Numbered from the stretch's first letter, positions 1 through 8,234 are shown. The stretch is 20,441 nucleotides of DNA from Candidatus Aerophobota bacterium (GCA_021163155.1 JAGGXI010000101.1:1-20441); one strand, 5' to 3'. Notes: generated from the letters alone by a model not told the origin. Numbers and translations: made by a program.

Positions 1-80
1 AGTTTATCCTGGAATATTGTTCTGAATCTAATCTTCATGAAAATTAAATTTTTTAAGAGCAAAAAATATTTTTCTTTTTT

Positions 81-155
81 GGGTAGGGACGACTTCAGTC
101 GCCCTTTGCAAAACAAGAGCTAGAGTCTATTGGGAGGCTAAAGCCTCCCCTGCCC
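81..155. repeat. REP-like double-hairpin element, copy A
   Basis: An outer stem is formed by GGGTAG (81-86) and CTGCCC (150-155, one G:T pair). Inside lie two hairpins: GGG-CGACT with AGTCG-CCC at 86-104 (one bulged A at 89) and GGGAGGCT/AGCCTCCC at 132-149 around a 2-nt loop. The AGGCT..AGCCT core matches the first hairpin of the copy at 18079-18124. There is no T-run after either hairpin, so this does not look like an intrinsic terminator. The GTAG foot next to a palindrome is the hallmark of REP sequences mobilised by RAYT transposases; no RAYT gene is in the window. Confidence 0.6.
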
Positions 156-210
156 AGGCCAAGCACTCTAACAGTTTGCCGAATCTGGGATAAATATAAA
201 GGAGAAGAAA

Positions 211-315
211 ATGGAAATAGTTGGCTTACCTATAAAAACCTTTCTTACAGTAGTTTTAGTTCCTCTGGGAATAATAATTATACTTTTCATATGGGGCAAA
301 ACATATAAGCCGTAA
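211..315 (+). CDS. 34-residue single-helix membrane protein, putative symporter accessory subunit
   Basis: This short gene begins with ATG at 211, 6 nt after a strong AAAGGAG ribosome site (198-204), and ends with TAA at 313-315. The product is 34 residues. Residues 11-28 form one strongly hydrophobic segment with the run of four isoleucines at 21-24, followed by a short basic tail (K30, K33), so it should insert as a single transmembrane helix with its C-terminus in the cytoplasm. It lies 30 nt upstream of the sodium:solute symporter, in the same direction and each with its own good ribosome site. From memory, annotation resources recognise tiny one-helix 'symporter small accessory proteins' encoded next to SSS transporters; I infer membership from size, topology and position. 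Its biochemical role is unknown. Confidence 0.75.
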   Translation: MEIVGLPIKTFLTVVLVPLGIIIILFIWGKTYKP

Positions 316-345
316 CAAAAGAGATAAAAATAAAAGGAGAAATAA

Positions 346-1878
346 GTGGAAAGAATAATGATGATTGTTTTAATAATTGCCTACTTCATAGTGATATTAG
401 GGATAGGAATATGGGCTTCCAGAAAGATAAAAACTACTGAGGACTATGTAGTTGCCGGTAGGTCTTTAAGTTTCTGGGTATTTGTGATGTTGATGGTGGC
501 TTCCTGCACCAGCGGGATGACTCTTTTGGGTGTTGCTGGATTAGGATATACAGGTGGTTGGCCAACTATCTGGGAACAAATTTTTGTTCCCCTTACTCTT
601 GCTATTTGCATTATCTTTTATGGAGCAAAGCTTAACCGCATAAGTAAGAGAGAAAAATATCTAACTGTTCAGGATTATTTTTCTCATAGATTTTGTTCCC
701 CAAAAGCAATGAGAGCTATTTCCACTATAGCTGTGCTTATTACCTCTATAATTTACTTAACAGGTCAGTACCGGGCGATAAGTTTAGTCCTTACGCATCT
801 TTTAGGTATTACTCACTTACAGGCTTTATTGATTGCTGCTGCTATAGTAATGGCTTATGTTGTTCTGGGTGGTCTTTATGCTGTAGCCTGGACTACTTTA
901 ATCCAGGGATTGATACTTATAATTGGTGTTCTTTGCACTGCTCCTTTTGCCATATCTTTTGCCGGGGGACTTACACATATAAATGAGGTGTTGGGGAAGA
1001 TAGACCCTAATTACCTTAAACTAGCTTTCCCTCAACAGCATCCTCCTTATGCTCCTTATGCTTTTTGCACTCCTGCTTTTTTAGTATCCTTCTTCTTCCT
1101 TTTAGCTTTAGGATTAGGCTCTGCTCCTCATATTATTAACAATGTTCTTACGGTGAAGAAAAAAAATTTTTTCAAGTGGGCTCCGTTAATTGCATTTGCC
1201 ATTTATGTAATAATTATGTATCTTATTAAGATAGTAGGGTTTGCTACCAGAGTTATGGTAACCGAAGGTGTGTTTCAGATTTCTCATCCAGATTATTCTT
1301 TTATTACAAGTGTAGAGCATATAATGCCTCCTATTATCTGGGCTTTCTTTGCTGTAGTTATTATGGCTGCTGTAATGTCTACTACGGATAGGCTCTTACT
1401 TACTATTGGTAGCTCTGTAGGTTGGGATTTATATAAAAAACTGATAAATCCTCAAGCTTCCGACAAAAAAGTAACCTTTGTTAGTAGAATATCAGTGGTG
1501 TTTTTTGCTGTATTTACTGTTATTTTAGCTATTAGGCCTCCTGCACTTTTAGCCTGGCTAATCTGGATGGGGATAGGAATAATGCTTTCCTGTTTTGTTG
1601 CTCCTTTACTTTTTGGTCTTTATTGGAAGGGGGCTACTCGTGAAGGAGGAATTTGGGGGATGCTTAGCGGTTTAATTTCTGCGATTATATTTGGGGCTAT
1701 CCATAAGTTTGTAACTCCTCTACCAATGCATTTTAGCTTTTATTCTTTTGTAATTTCAGTAGTAGTTTTAGTATTGGTAAGCCTCTTTACCAAAAACACT
1801 TCTGATAAAATACTTCAAGAGACAGAGACAGGCTTTTATATAAAGAGTAGAGCGATAAGAAACAAAAGGAAACTATGA
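346..1878 (+). CDS. Sodium:solute symporter (SSS family), likely carboxylate uptake
   Basis: A 510-residue polytopic membrane protein with about 13 hydrophobic helices, the usual size of the SSS (LeuT-fold) family, which couples inward sodium flow to solute uptake across the inner membrane. Visible family marks are the N-terminal TEDYVVAGRSL stretch (31-41), GGLYAVAWTTLIQ (175-187) and AAVMSTTDRLL (341-351), whose S345/T346 match the Na2 sodium-site serine/threonine pair. The family's usual WTD is WTT here (T184), and the TM2 site has S53-C54 where PutP has an aspartate, so it is not a proline permease of that type. The start is GTG at 346, 6 nt after AGGAG; ATG at 358 is the alternative. It is followed after 4 nt by an acyl-CoA-ligase-type gene, which makes an organic or aromatic acid the best guess for substrate. 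Substrate is inference only. Confidence 0.88.
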   Translation: MERIMMIVLIIAYFIVILGIGIWASRKIKTTEDYVVAGRSLSFWVFVMLMVASCTSGMTLLGVAGLGYTGGWPTIWEQIFVPLTLAICIIFYGAKLNRISKREKYLTVQDYFSHRFCSPKAMRAISTIAVLITSIIYLTGQYRAISLVLTHLLGITHLQALLIAAAIVMAYVVLGGLYAVAWTTLIQGLILIIGVLCTAPFAISFAGGLTHINEVLGKIDPNYLKLAFPQQHPPYAPYAFCTPAFLVSFFFLLALGLGSAPHIINNVLTVKKKNFFKWAPLIAFAIYVIIMYLIKIVGFATRVMVTEGVFQISHPDYSFITSVEHIMPPIIWAFFAVVIMAAVMSTTDRLLLTIGSSVGWDLYKKLINPQASDKKVTFVSRISVVFFAVFTVILAIRPPALLAWLIWMGIGIMLSCFVAPLLFGLYWKGATREGGIWGMLSGLISAIIFGAIHKFVTPLPMHFSFYSFVISVVVLVLVSLFTKNTSDKILQETETGFYIKSRAIRNKRKL

Positions 1879-1882
1879 TAAG

Positions 1883-3184
1883 ATGAATCAAAATTCTAAT
1901 ATTGAGTTTATCTCACGGGAAAGCCTTGAAAAACTACAATTATCAAGGTTAAAGGAGACTTTAAGGAGAGTTTACTCTTTTTCTCCATTTTATAAAAATT
2001 TGTTTAAAAAAGAGGGATTAACTCCTTCTAAAATTAAGTCTTTAAAAGACCTACCTTTGATTCCCTTTACTACCAGAAAGGACTTAAGGGAAAATTTTCC
2101 TTACGGATTGTTGAGTATTCCTCTAAATGATGTAGTAAGACTGCATACCTCTACAGGGACTACGGGTAAACCAAAAGCTGTATTCTTTAGCCGTAATGAC
2201 ATAAATAGTTCGGCAGAATTGATAGCTCGTTCTATGAAAATGACAGGAGCTGAAAAGGGAGATGTATTTCAGAATATGATGGGTTATGGGCTATTTACCG
2301 GTGGGCTAATCTCTCACTATGGAGCAGAAAGGTTGGGTCTTTTAGTGATACCAGCGGGAGCTGGTAATACAGAAAGGCAGATAGAATTAATGTTTGATTT
2401 TAAAACAACTGTAGTTCATATTACTCCCAGTTATGCCCTTTATTTAGCTGATGTAATGGAAGAGAAGGGTTTTAACCCTAAGAAAGATTTTAACTTACGC
2501 ATACTTTATTTAGGGGCAGAGCCTTATTCAGAAAAGACAAGGGAAAAAATAGAGAGAATATTTACTGTGGATGCCTATAATTCTTACGGCCTTTCTGAAA
2601 TGAACGGCCCAGGAGTAGCTTTCGAATGTAAATATAAAGAAGGAATGCATTTATGGGAAGATAATTTTATTATGGAAATAGTTGACCCCTCTACTGGTGA
2701 ACCTTTAAAGGAGGGAGAGGAAGGAGAGCTTGTCCTTACAAGTATAAATAAAGAAGCTATGCCTATTATTCGCTATAGGACAGGAGACTTAACTTATATT
2801 TATCCTGAGAAATGCAACTGTAGCCGGGTTCATCGGAGAATATCCAGAATAAAAGGAAGAGCGGATGATATGCTTATTATCAGAGGAGTGAATGTTTTTC
2901 CTTCAGAAGTGGAAAGAATTCTTATGGACTTACCTGAAGTAGGGAGAAATTATCAAATTGTTCTGGACAGGAAAAAGGATTTGGATAAAATGAAAGTAAG
3001 AGTGGAGATCAAAAGAGATTTTTTTGATGGCTCTTTGGACCATTTGAAAAAAGTAGAGATAAAAATTAAAGCAAAATTAAAAGATGAGTTAATGGTTACT
3101 CCAGAGATAGAATTATTGGAGCCTTCAAGTCTTCCCCGAACAACAGGTAAAGCAAAAAGAATAATTGATAAAAGAGAAATATAA
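1883..3184 (+). CDS. Phenylacetate-CoA ligase family AMP-forming enzyme
   Basis: A 433-residue member of the adenylate-forming superfamily, of PaaK length and layout. It should convert a carboxylic acid, ATP and CoA to the acyl-CoA, AMP and pyrophosphate through an acyl-adenylate, in the cytoplasm. Motifs seen in order are the P-loop TSTGTTGKPKAV (89-100), YGLSEMNGPG (235-244), RYRTGD (297-302), hinge region GRADDM (325-330), RGVNVFPSEVE (334-344), and the C-terminal TGKAKR with K423 as candidate catalytic lysine. A CNC motif (311-313) sits just after RYRTGD. The start lies 4 nt after the symporter stop; the nearest Shine-Dalgarno-like AAAGGA is rather far, so coupling to the upstream gene is likely. 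Homologues are often annotated paaK, but there are no other phenylacetate-degradation genes here, so other aryl or branched acids are equally possible. Confidence 0.9.
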   Translation: MNQNSNIEFISRESLEKLQLSRLKETLRRVYSFSPFYKNLFKKEGLTPSKIKSLKDLPLIPFTTRKDLRENFPYGLLSIPLNDVVRLHTSTGTTGKPKAVFFSRNDINSSAELIARSMKMTGAEKGDVFQNMMGYGLFTGGLISHYGAERLGLLVIPAGAGNTERQIELMFDFKTTVVHITPSYALYLADVMEEKGFNPKKDFNLRILYLGAEPYSEKTREKIERIFTVDAYNSYGLSEMNGPGVAFECKYKEGMHLWEDNFIMEIVDPSTGEPLKEGEEGELVLTSINKEAMPIIRYRTGDLTYIYPEKCNCSRVHRRISRIKGRADDMLIIRGVNVFPSEVERILMDLPEVGRNYQIVLDRKKDLDKMKVRVEIKRDFFDGSLDHLKKVEIKIKAKLKDELMVTPEIELLEPSSLPRTTGKAKRIIDKREI

Positions 3185-3193
3185 AGAGAATAA

Positions 3194-3646
3194 ATGGAAG
3201 GGTATAAAGCAGGATTAGTTTTAAAGGTAGTGGGTATCTCTTACGCACGGCTTGACTATTGGGCAAGAATAGGTTTTATAAAACCGAGTATAAAGGAGGC
3301 TAAAGGAGGAAGTAATAGGCTTTATTCTTTTACAGACTTAGTGCGATTGAAAACGGCTAAGAATTTATTAGATAACGGTATTTCTCTTCAGAAGATAAGG
3401 AAAGCAATAAATTATCTTAAAAAGCATGAACCGGAGATAAAAGAACCTCTCTCTGAACTTAAGTTTCTTACCAATGGAAAAAGTATATTTACTCTTACAA
3501 AAGACTCTGAGAAAGTAATCGATGTGTTAAATAGAAGTCAATTTGTCTGGAGTATAGCTATTGGGAAAATCTCCCAAAGTACAAAAAGTAAGGTTAAGAA
3601 AACCGAGAGGGTAACAGAGAAGGAGAGAAAAGATGGAGGAAGTTGA
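3194..3646 (+). CDS. MerR-type transcriptional regulator
   Basis: A 150-residue protein whose first 75 residues form a MerR-type winged helix-turn-helix: an initial helix-turn-helix (about 6-25, with LDYWARIGFIKPS at 20-32), the wing with NRLYSFTDLVRLK (41-53), then the helix pair around GISLQKIRKAINYL (62-75). The C-terminal half is short, has no cysteine, and ends in a very basic tail, so it does not resemble the metal- or thiol-sensing MerR proteins. The effector domain is not recognisable. It lies 9 nt after the ligase, and its last 14 nt overlap the next gene. MerR proteins typically bind between widely spaced promoter elements; none was identified upstream of this cassette. It probably regulates the transporter-ligase cassette, judged by position only. 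Confidence 0.8.
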   Translation: MEGYKAGLVLKVVGISYARLDYWARIGFIKPSIKEAKGGSNRLYSFTDLVRLKTAKNLLDNGISLQKIRKAINYLKKHEPEIKEPLSELKFLTNGKSIFTLTKDSEKVIDVLNRSQFVWSIAIGKISQSTKSKVKKTERVTEKERKDGGS

Positions 3647-4067
3647 GCAAATATCAGTATTTTCTGAAAACAAACCAGGAAAACTAAAAAGAGTTACCGA
3701 GATTTTAAAGGAAAAAGGAATAAACATTAGAGCAATTACCATTGCCAGCAGCAATAGCTATGGGATAATAAAAATTTTGGTGAATAACCCTCTTAAAGCT
3801 TATCAAGCTTTGAAGGAAAAGGGACTTTCTGTGGCTCTAATCCCTGTTTTAGCTGTGGAGATAGAGGATAAGCCTGGTGGACTTTCTAAAATTGCTGAAG
3901 TTTTAAAAGAACATAATATTAATGTAGAAGATGCCTATGGATTTGTTATTCAATCACATAATAAGGCGGTTTTTATAATGAAAGTGGAAGATATTAAAAA
4001 AACTCGTCTTATTCTTGAGGGGGAAAATATTTTCCTTTTAACGCGAAGAGATTTATACGAGATTTAA
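3633..4067 (+). CDS. Tandem ACT-domain protein
   Basis: A 144-residue protein consisting almost entirely of two ACT domains, at about residues 5-68 and 72-140. Each begins with the usual beta strand followed by an NKPGKL or DKPGGL turn (13-18, 79-84) and a helix (VTEILKEKGINI, IAEVLKEHNINV). ACT domains bind small ligands, usually amino acids. Stand-alone double-ACT proteins are commonly found next to phenylacetate-CoA-ligase-type genes, which suggests a sensor or regulatory partner responding to aromatic or branched-chain amino acids or their keto acids. No enzyme domain is present. The ATG at 3633 is 7 nt after AGGAG (3621-3625) and lies inside the end of the MerR gene, implying coupled translation. 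Confidence 0.88.
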   Translation: MEEVEQISVFSENKPGKLKRVTEILKEKGINIRAITIASSNSYGIIKILVNNPLKAYQALKEKGLSVALIPVLAVEIEDKPGGLSKIAEVLKEHNINVEDAYGFVIQSHNKAVFIMKVEDIKKTRLILEGENIFLLTRRDLYEI

Positions 4068-4210
4068 ATTAATTTTTTCTCATTCCTTTAAACCATTATT
4101 TTCTGTAATTCCTTATATAGACACAATCTAACCTTTTGGAAAAACCAAATCAACGATAGAAAAGTTAAATTAGTTGACGGCTAGCTTTTGCAGGAAAATC
4201 CTTTTATAAA

Positions 4211-4264
4211 GTAGGGAACGGTCGCGACCGTTCCCTACATAACGTCTGCCTGTCGCGTGGCGAC
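4211..4264. repeat. REP-like element, copy B: perfect 28-bp palindrome plus second hairpin
   Basis: Positions 4211-4238 form a perfect 14+14 bp palindrome that begins GTAGGGAACGG and ends CCGTTCCCTAC, centred on GTCGCGAC. It is followed by a second hairpin, GTCGC-gtg-GCGAC, at 4252-4264. The GTAG and CTAC feet match the other intergenic elements in this window, although the stem sequence differs. The rest of the 4068-4354 spacer is plain AT-rich DNA apart from the promoter at 4290-4317. No T-run follows, so a terminator role is not supported. Confidence 0.65.
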
Positions 4265-4289
4265 GAAGGGAAAAAGTACCGAGATATTC

Positions 4290-4317
4290 TTGACTTTTAC
4301 TCTGTAGAGTCTATAAT
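4290..4317 (+). promoter_or_regulatory. Sigma-70-type promoter for glyQS
   Basis: TTGACT (4290-4295) and a perfect TATAAT (4312-4317) are separated by 16 nt. Initiation would fall near 4324, leaving a leader of only about 30 nt before the glyQ ATG at 4355. That is too short for a T-box or other riboswitch. Confidence 0.75.
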
Positions 4318-4354
4318 CAAAAAGTTAGCAGGAATATTTTGAAGAGAGATAAAG

Positions 4355-5206
4355 ATGGACTTTGAAGAAATTATATTTACCCTTCAAGAATACTGGAAAA
4401 AACAGGGATGTGTGCTTCTTCAACCCTATGATGTAGAGAAAGGGGCAGGGACTTTCAATCCAGCTACTTTCCTAAGAGCATTAGGACCTCGGCCATGGAG
4501 TGCTGCCTATGTAGAGCCGTCTCGTCGTCCTACAGACGGGCGTTACGGAGAAAATCCTCATCGTCTTAGACTTCATTATCAATATCAGGTTATCATTAAG
4601 CCTTCCCCTGATAATATTCAGTCTGTCTATATAGGAAGTCTTGAAAAATTGGGAATTCAGCCTCTTCATCATGATATTAAATTTCTTGAGGATAATTGGG
4701 AATCTCCAACCTTAGGAGCATGGGGGGTAGGATGGGAAGTAAGAATGGATGGGATGGAAATTACCCAATTTACTTACTTTCAACAAGTGGGAGGCTTTGA
4801 TTTAAAATTTATCCCTGTGGAGCTTACTTACGGCCTGGAGAGGATTGCAATGTGCATTCAAAATGTAGACAATGTCTTTGACTTACAATGGAATTCTAAG
4901 ATAAAGTATAGAGATATCCAATATGAAAATGAAAGAGAATTCTCATATTATAATTTTCAGGAGATAGAACCCCCTATTCAGCTTCAACTATTCCATATAT
5001 ATGAGAGAGAGGCAGAAAGACTTATCCAGAAAAAACTTTGTCTACCGGCGTATGACTATGTTCTTAAGTGTTCCCATACTTTTAATCAACTGGATGCCCG
5101 GGGAGCTTTAGGAGTCAGCGAAAGAGAAAGATTTATTCAAAGAGTGCGTCGCTTAGCTAATCAATGTGCTAAACTTTTTTTAGAAAGAGAGAAATCAGAT
5201 GCATAA
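4355..5206 (+). CDS. glyQ: Glycyl-tRNA synthetase alpha subunit
   Basis: A 283-residue protein of normal length for the alpha chain of the bacterial tetrameric (alpha2beta2) class II glycyl-tRNA synthetase, which charges tRNA-Gly with glycine using ATP. It carries the catalytic core: [19 protein letters not shown] (14-32), [19 protein letters not shown] (37-55), the motif-2-like region [20 protein letters not shown] (57-76), then [20 protein letters not shown] and [10 protein letters not shown]. The start ATG at 4355 is preceded by a weak purine-rich ribosome site. Its 3' end overlaps glyS by 8 nt (5199-5206), the usual arrangement, so the two are co-translated. A promoter sits just upstream. 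Confidence 0.97.
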   Translation: MDFEEIIFTLQEYWKKQGCVLLQPYDVEKGAGTFNPATFLRALGPRPWSAAYVEPSRRPTDGRYGENPHRLRLHYQYQVIIKPSPDNIQSVYIGSLEKLGIQPLHHDIKFLEDNWESPTLGAWGVGWEVRMDGMEITQFTYFQQVGGFDLKFIPVELTYGLERIAMCIQNVDNVFDLQWNSKIKYRDIQYENEREFSYYNFQEIEPPIQLQLFHIYEREAERLIQKKLCLPAYDYVLKCSHTFNQLDARGALGVSERERFIQRVRRLANQCAKLFLEREKSDA

Positions 5207-7298
5207 GACACTACTTTTAGAGATAGGGGTTGAGGAACTTCCCCCCCTGTTAGTGAAAGGAATTTTAACTGAGCTTAAAGAAAATGCAAAAAAACTCTTT
5301 ATCTCTTCTCGGTTAGATTATGAGAGAGTATTAACCTTTGGTAGTTCTCGTCGACTTATTCTTTGGGTAGAAAAATTGGCTGTGCAACAGAAAGATAAAA
5401 TGGATGAAGAGATAGGTCCTCCAAAAAATGTAGTCCTTGACAAAAATAACAACCTCACCCCTAAAGGAGAAAAATATATAAAGGCAAAGGGAATAAAAGA
5501 AGAGGATATAGAGATTAAAAAGTCAGAGAAGGGAGAATATATTTATATAAAAAGAAGAACAAAAGGTAAAAGAACACTAAATATTCTACCCTCTCTTTTT
5601 ATTGGGCTCATTAGCTCTTTACGTTTTCCAAGAACAATGAGATGGGGAAAAGGAAATTTTTGCTTTGGACGTCCTATAAGGTCAATTTTAGCTCTTTTAG
5701 GGGAAGATGCTGTCCAATTTGAAATTGCTGGAGTAATATCTGGTAGAAAAACTTATGGGCATCGTTACCTTTCTCCTTCTCTATTATCTATTGAAAGTCC
5801 TGAAAAGTATTTTTCTCTTTTAAGAGAAAATTGGGTAATTGCAGACCCTGAGGAGCGAGAAAGTTTTATTCTTCGCCAAATAAATGAGGTAGTCTCTTCA
5901 CTTAAGGAAAGAGGCTATCAAGCAGTAATTTTAAAGGATAAGGAGCTATTAGAGGAAATAACCTATTTGGTAGAGTATCCTACTTTATTCTTAGGAGAAT
6001 TTAACCATCAATTTCTTCATCTTCCCTCCCCAGTTCTTAGAGCTTGCTTAAGGGATTACCAAAAGCATTTTTCTGTTATAGATAAAAAAAGTAATACATC
6101 TATGCCTTATTTTTTAGGGGTAAGAGAGGGAGATGGCAGGTATTTAAAGGGAGTGATAGAGGGAAATCAAAGAGTGCTTAATGCCCGTTTAACCGATGCT
6201 AAATTTTTCCTTGAAGAAGATAAAAAAATCCCTTTAAGAGAAAAGGTGGGTTTTCTTAAGGAAATAGTAGTACATAAAAAATTAGGCAGTTACTACGATA
6301 AAACTTTAAGATTAACTCGATTAGGAGAGAAGGTTGCCTCTTTTTTAAAAAAAGATGAGAATGTTAAAAAAAGGGTAAAAGAGGCGGCTTATCTTTGTAA
6401 AGCTGACCTTCTTACCCAAATAGTTAAGGAATTTCCTAACTTACAGGGAGTAATGGGTAAAGAATACGCTCTCTATTCTGGCGAGGATCCTTTAGTAGCT
6501 GAAGCAATTTTTGAACATAGACTTCCTCATGTTAGCGGGGATAGTCTCCCTCAAACAGAAGAGGGAGCAATCTTAGCTCTTGTTGATAAAATAGATACTC
6601 TAGTAGGTTCTTTTTGGGCAGGGCTTATCCCTTCTGGTTCAGAGGACCCCTGGGGTTTACGAAGAGAAGCTCAAGGAGTAATAGATATAATCATTGATAG
6701 GGGATGGAAAATATCCTTAGATTATTTAATTAATGAATGTCGAAAGATTTATAAAATTGATAACGAAACTGCGGATTCTTCTTTAAAGGAGTTTTTTAAA
6801 GTAAGAGTGGCAAGCTTGCTTAGGGATAGAGGAATTGGAACTAATCAAATTAAGGCTGTTTTGAAAATTGGGTTTGATGATATAAATGATACTATTAAGA
6901 GAGGAGAAGCTCTTTATGAAGTTTCTCAGGAGAAAAGGTTTAAGGAGGAGGTAATAGCCATTGTTAGATTGCTTAATATATTAAAACAAGCAAAGCAATG
7001 GAAAATAAATATACCAGAAAATACTCAAGAGAATCTTTTAATCGCAGAAGAAGAAAAAAAACTTTACTATTTATGGAGGAAAATAGCAAAGGAGGTAAAA
7101 GAACTTTTAAATGAGCAAGAGTATATAAAAGCATACAAAAGAGCATCTACTTTAGAGGGTGATATTCATAATTTCTTTGAGAGAGTGCTGGTAATGGATG
7201 AAAATCCAAATTTAAGAATAAACCGTCTCTCTTTACTGAATAATGTAGGAAAATTTTTTAATTATATAGCAGATTTCACAGAGCTTCAAGTGAAATAA
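5199..7298 (+). CDS. glyS: Glycyl-tRNA synthetase beta subunit
   Basis: A 699-residue protein of standard length for the beta chain, which binds tRNA-Gly and is needed for activity of the GlyQ catalytic subunit. The diagnostic N-terminus [15 protein letters not shown] (5-19) is present. The central region contains TRRLI-like [12 protein letters not shown] and [20 protein letters not shown]. The HD-like region has [17 protein letters not shown] followed by [14 protein letters not shown], and the C-terminal part has the helical anticodon-binding (DALR-like) domain with [20 protein letters not shown]. The gene begins within the end of glyQ and has no strong ribosome site of its own, so translation is probably coupled. 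It is a complete, intact copy. Confidence 0.97.
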   Translation: MHKTLLLEIGVEELPPLLVKGILTELKENAKKLFISSRLDYERVLTFGSSRRLILWVEKLAVQQKDKMDEEIGPPKNVVLDKNNNLTPKGEKYIKAKGIKEEDIEIKKSEKGEYIYIKRRTKGKRTLNILPSLFIGLISSLRFPRTMRWGKGNFCFGRPIRSILALLGEDAVQFEIAGVISGRKTYGHRYLSPSLLSIESPEKYFSLLRENWVIADPEERESFILRQINEVVSSLKERGYQAVILKDKELLEEITYLVEYPTLFLGEFNHQFLHLPSPVLRACLRDYQKHFSVIDKKSNTSMPYFLGVREGDGRYLKGVIEGNQRVLNARLTDAKFFLEEDKKIPLREKVGFLKEIVVHKKLGSYYDKTLRLTRLGEKVASFLKKDENVKKRVKEAAYLCKADLLTQIVKEFPNLQGVMGKEYALYSGEDPLVAEAIFEHRLPHVSGDSLPQTEEGAILALVDKIDTLVGSFWAGLIPSGSEDPWGLRREAQGVIDIIIDRGWKISLDYLINECRKIYKIDNETADSSLKEFFKVRVASLLRDRGIGTNQIKAVLKIGFDDINDTIKRGEALYEVSQEKRFKEEVIAIVRLLNILKQAKQWKINIPENTQENLLIAEEEKKLYYLWRKIAKEVKELLNEQEYIKAYKRASTLEGDIHNFFERVLVMDENPNLRINRLSLLNNVGKFFNYIADFTELQVK

Positions 7299-7347
7299 AA
7301 AAAGAGTTTTGAAAAACCTTGACGGTGCTCTGATTATACCGATTTAG

Positions 7348-7416
7348 TGATAATAATTTGCACAATTTGGATCTTCATCTGTGAAATTAAAGATTCCTGA
7401 CTTCCTTAGAAATCTC
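7348..7416 (+). repeat. 70-bp intergenic direct repeat, copy 1
   Basis: This copy lies 16 nt upstream of the RicT-like gene. Its last 46 nt (7371-7416) align without gaps to 8127-8172, with 36 identities. All ten differences are transitions. It ends in a possible short hairpin, AGATT (7391-7395) pairing with AATCT (7411-7415). Function unknown. Confidence 0.6.
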
Positions 7417-7432
7417 TAAAAGAAAGAATAAA

Positions 7433-8104
7433 ATGAATTTAATAGAAGTCAAAGTTTATTCAGAGCAGAAATTAGCTTATGTTTTTAGTGATCGTTCGGA
7501 TTTTAAAAAAGAAGAATGGTGTTTATTTAAAAAGAACGGAAAAACAAAAATAGGAAAAATAAGATTTATCTTTTCCTTGAAAGGAGAAAAATCTCCACAT
7601 CCTGTTGAAAAAATAGAAAAAGCAAACTTAAAGGATAAGCAGGAGTTCGACCATCGCAGAAAAATAGAAAAAAAAGCTTTTGAGGTAGCTTCCAGGAAAA
7701 TTCTTCATTATAAATTATCTATGGAATTGGCAAAAGTGGATTACCCTTTAGATGCTGACCAAATTACCTTTTATTATACTGCTAAAGAGAGAGTAGATTT
7801 TAGGGCACTGATTAGGGATTTAGCAAGAATATTTAAAGTGCGAATACAGATGCAACAGATTGGAGTAAGGGATAAGGCTAAACTTTTATCTGGATGTGGG
7901 ATATGCGGAAGAGAAATATGCTGTGCATCTTTTTTAAACAAAAAATGCGGAAAGTTAGGCTCAGTAAACTTAGAAAAAGCTCGAGTTCAGAATCTTCCTC
8001 TTATCTCTTCAAAAATATCTGGCATATGTGGCAGATTGCGTTGTTGTTTAAACTTTGAATATTCTATCTATAATAAGGTCTCTAAAAAACCTCCAGAGTC
8101 CTGA
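7433..8104 (+). CDS. RicT/YaaT-like PSP1-domain iron-sulfur protein
   Basis: A 223-residue protein with the PSP1 C-terminal domain: the segment ERVDFRALIRDLARIFKVRI (119-138) followed by QQIGVRDKAKLLSGCGICGR (141-160). Eight cysteines sit in the pattern C155, C158, C163, C164, C172, C199, C204 and C205, with the repeated GICGR.CC signature. In Bacillus the homologue RicT (YaaT) joins RicA and RicF in a complex carrying [4Fe-4S] clusters that affects RNase Y and mRNA maturation; whether that role holds here is not known. It is shorter than Bacillus YaaT (about 275 residues), mainly at the C-terminus. The ATG at 7433 follows AAAGAAAGAATAA, a weak ribosome site. The gene stands alone, with spacer repeats on both sides. 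Confidence 0.87.
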   Translation: MNLIEVKVYSEQKLAYVFSDRSDFKKEEWCLFKKNGKTKIGKIRFIFSLKGEKSPHPVEKIEKANLKDKQEFDHRRKIEKKAFEVASRKILHYKLSMELAKVDYPLDADQITFYYTAKERVDFRALIRDLARIFKVRIQMQQIGVRDKAKLLSGCGICGREICCASFLNKKCGKLGSVNLEKARVQNLPLISSKISGICGRLRCCLNFEYSIYNKVSKKPPES

Positions 8105-8172
8105 TAATCTAATCTGTGTAATTTGGACTTTTATCTATGAAATCAGAGATTTTTGACTTTTTTAGAAATCTC
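8102..8172 (+). repeat. 70-bp intergenic direct repeat, copy 2
   Basis: This second copy starts at the stop codon region of the RicT-like gene. It carries a 7-bp inverted repeat, GAGATTT (8146-8152) with AAATCTC (8166-8172), around a 13-nt T-rich loop. With 7348-7416 it brackets the gene. It could act as a 3' hairpin on the transcript, but there is no U-tract after the stem. Confidence 0.6.
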
Positions 8173-8234
8173 ATAATAATTCAAAAGAGAAACACCGTCC
8201 CTTAAGATAGTTTCCAAAATAGTAATGCATAGTG

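Noticed and set aside
132-149. GC-rich hairpin as an intrinsic terminator of an upstream gene.
   Set aside because: No T-run follows and the same stem recurs elsewhere as part of a repeat element.
176-200. Promoter TTGCCG with TATAAA ahead of the small membrane-protein gene.
   Set aside because: The spacer is only about 13 nt and the elements are poor matches; the real promoter was not found.
693-986. Second open frame inside the symporter gene.
   Set aside because: Out-of-frame shadow rich in cysteine and tyrosine with no ribosome site and no recognisable domain.
4318-4354. A T-box riboswitch ahead of glyQS.
   Set aside because: The promoter at 4290-4317 leaves a leader of about 30 nt, and no specifier stem, antiterminator bulge or terminator is visible.
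4068-4354. tRNA or other structured RNA gene in the larger spacers (also checked 8105-8321 and 13793-13941).
   Set aside because: No acceptor-stem pairing with a TTC-containing T-arm or other RNA signature was seen; the structure present belongs to the REP-like elements.
7319-7354. Promoter TTGACG for the RicT-like gene.
   Set aside because: The available -10 candidates sit 10 or 24 nt away, outside workable spacing.
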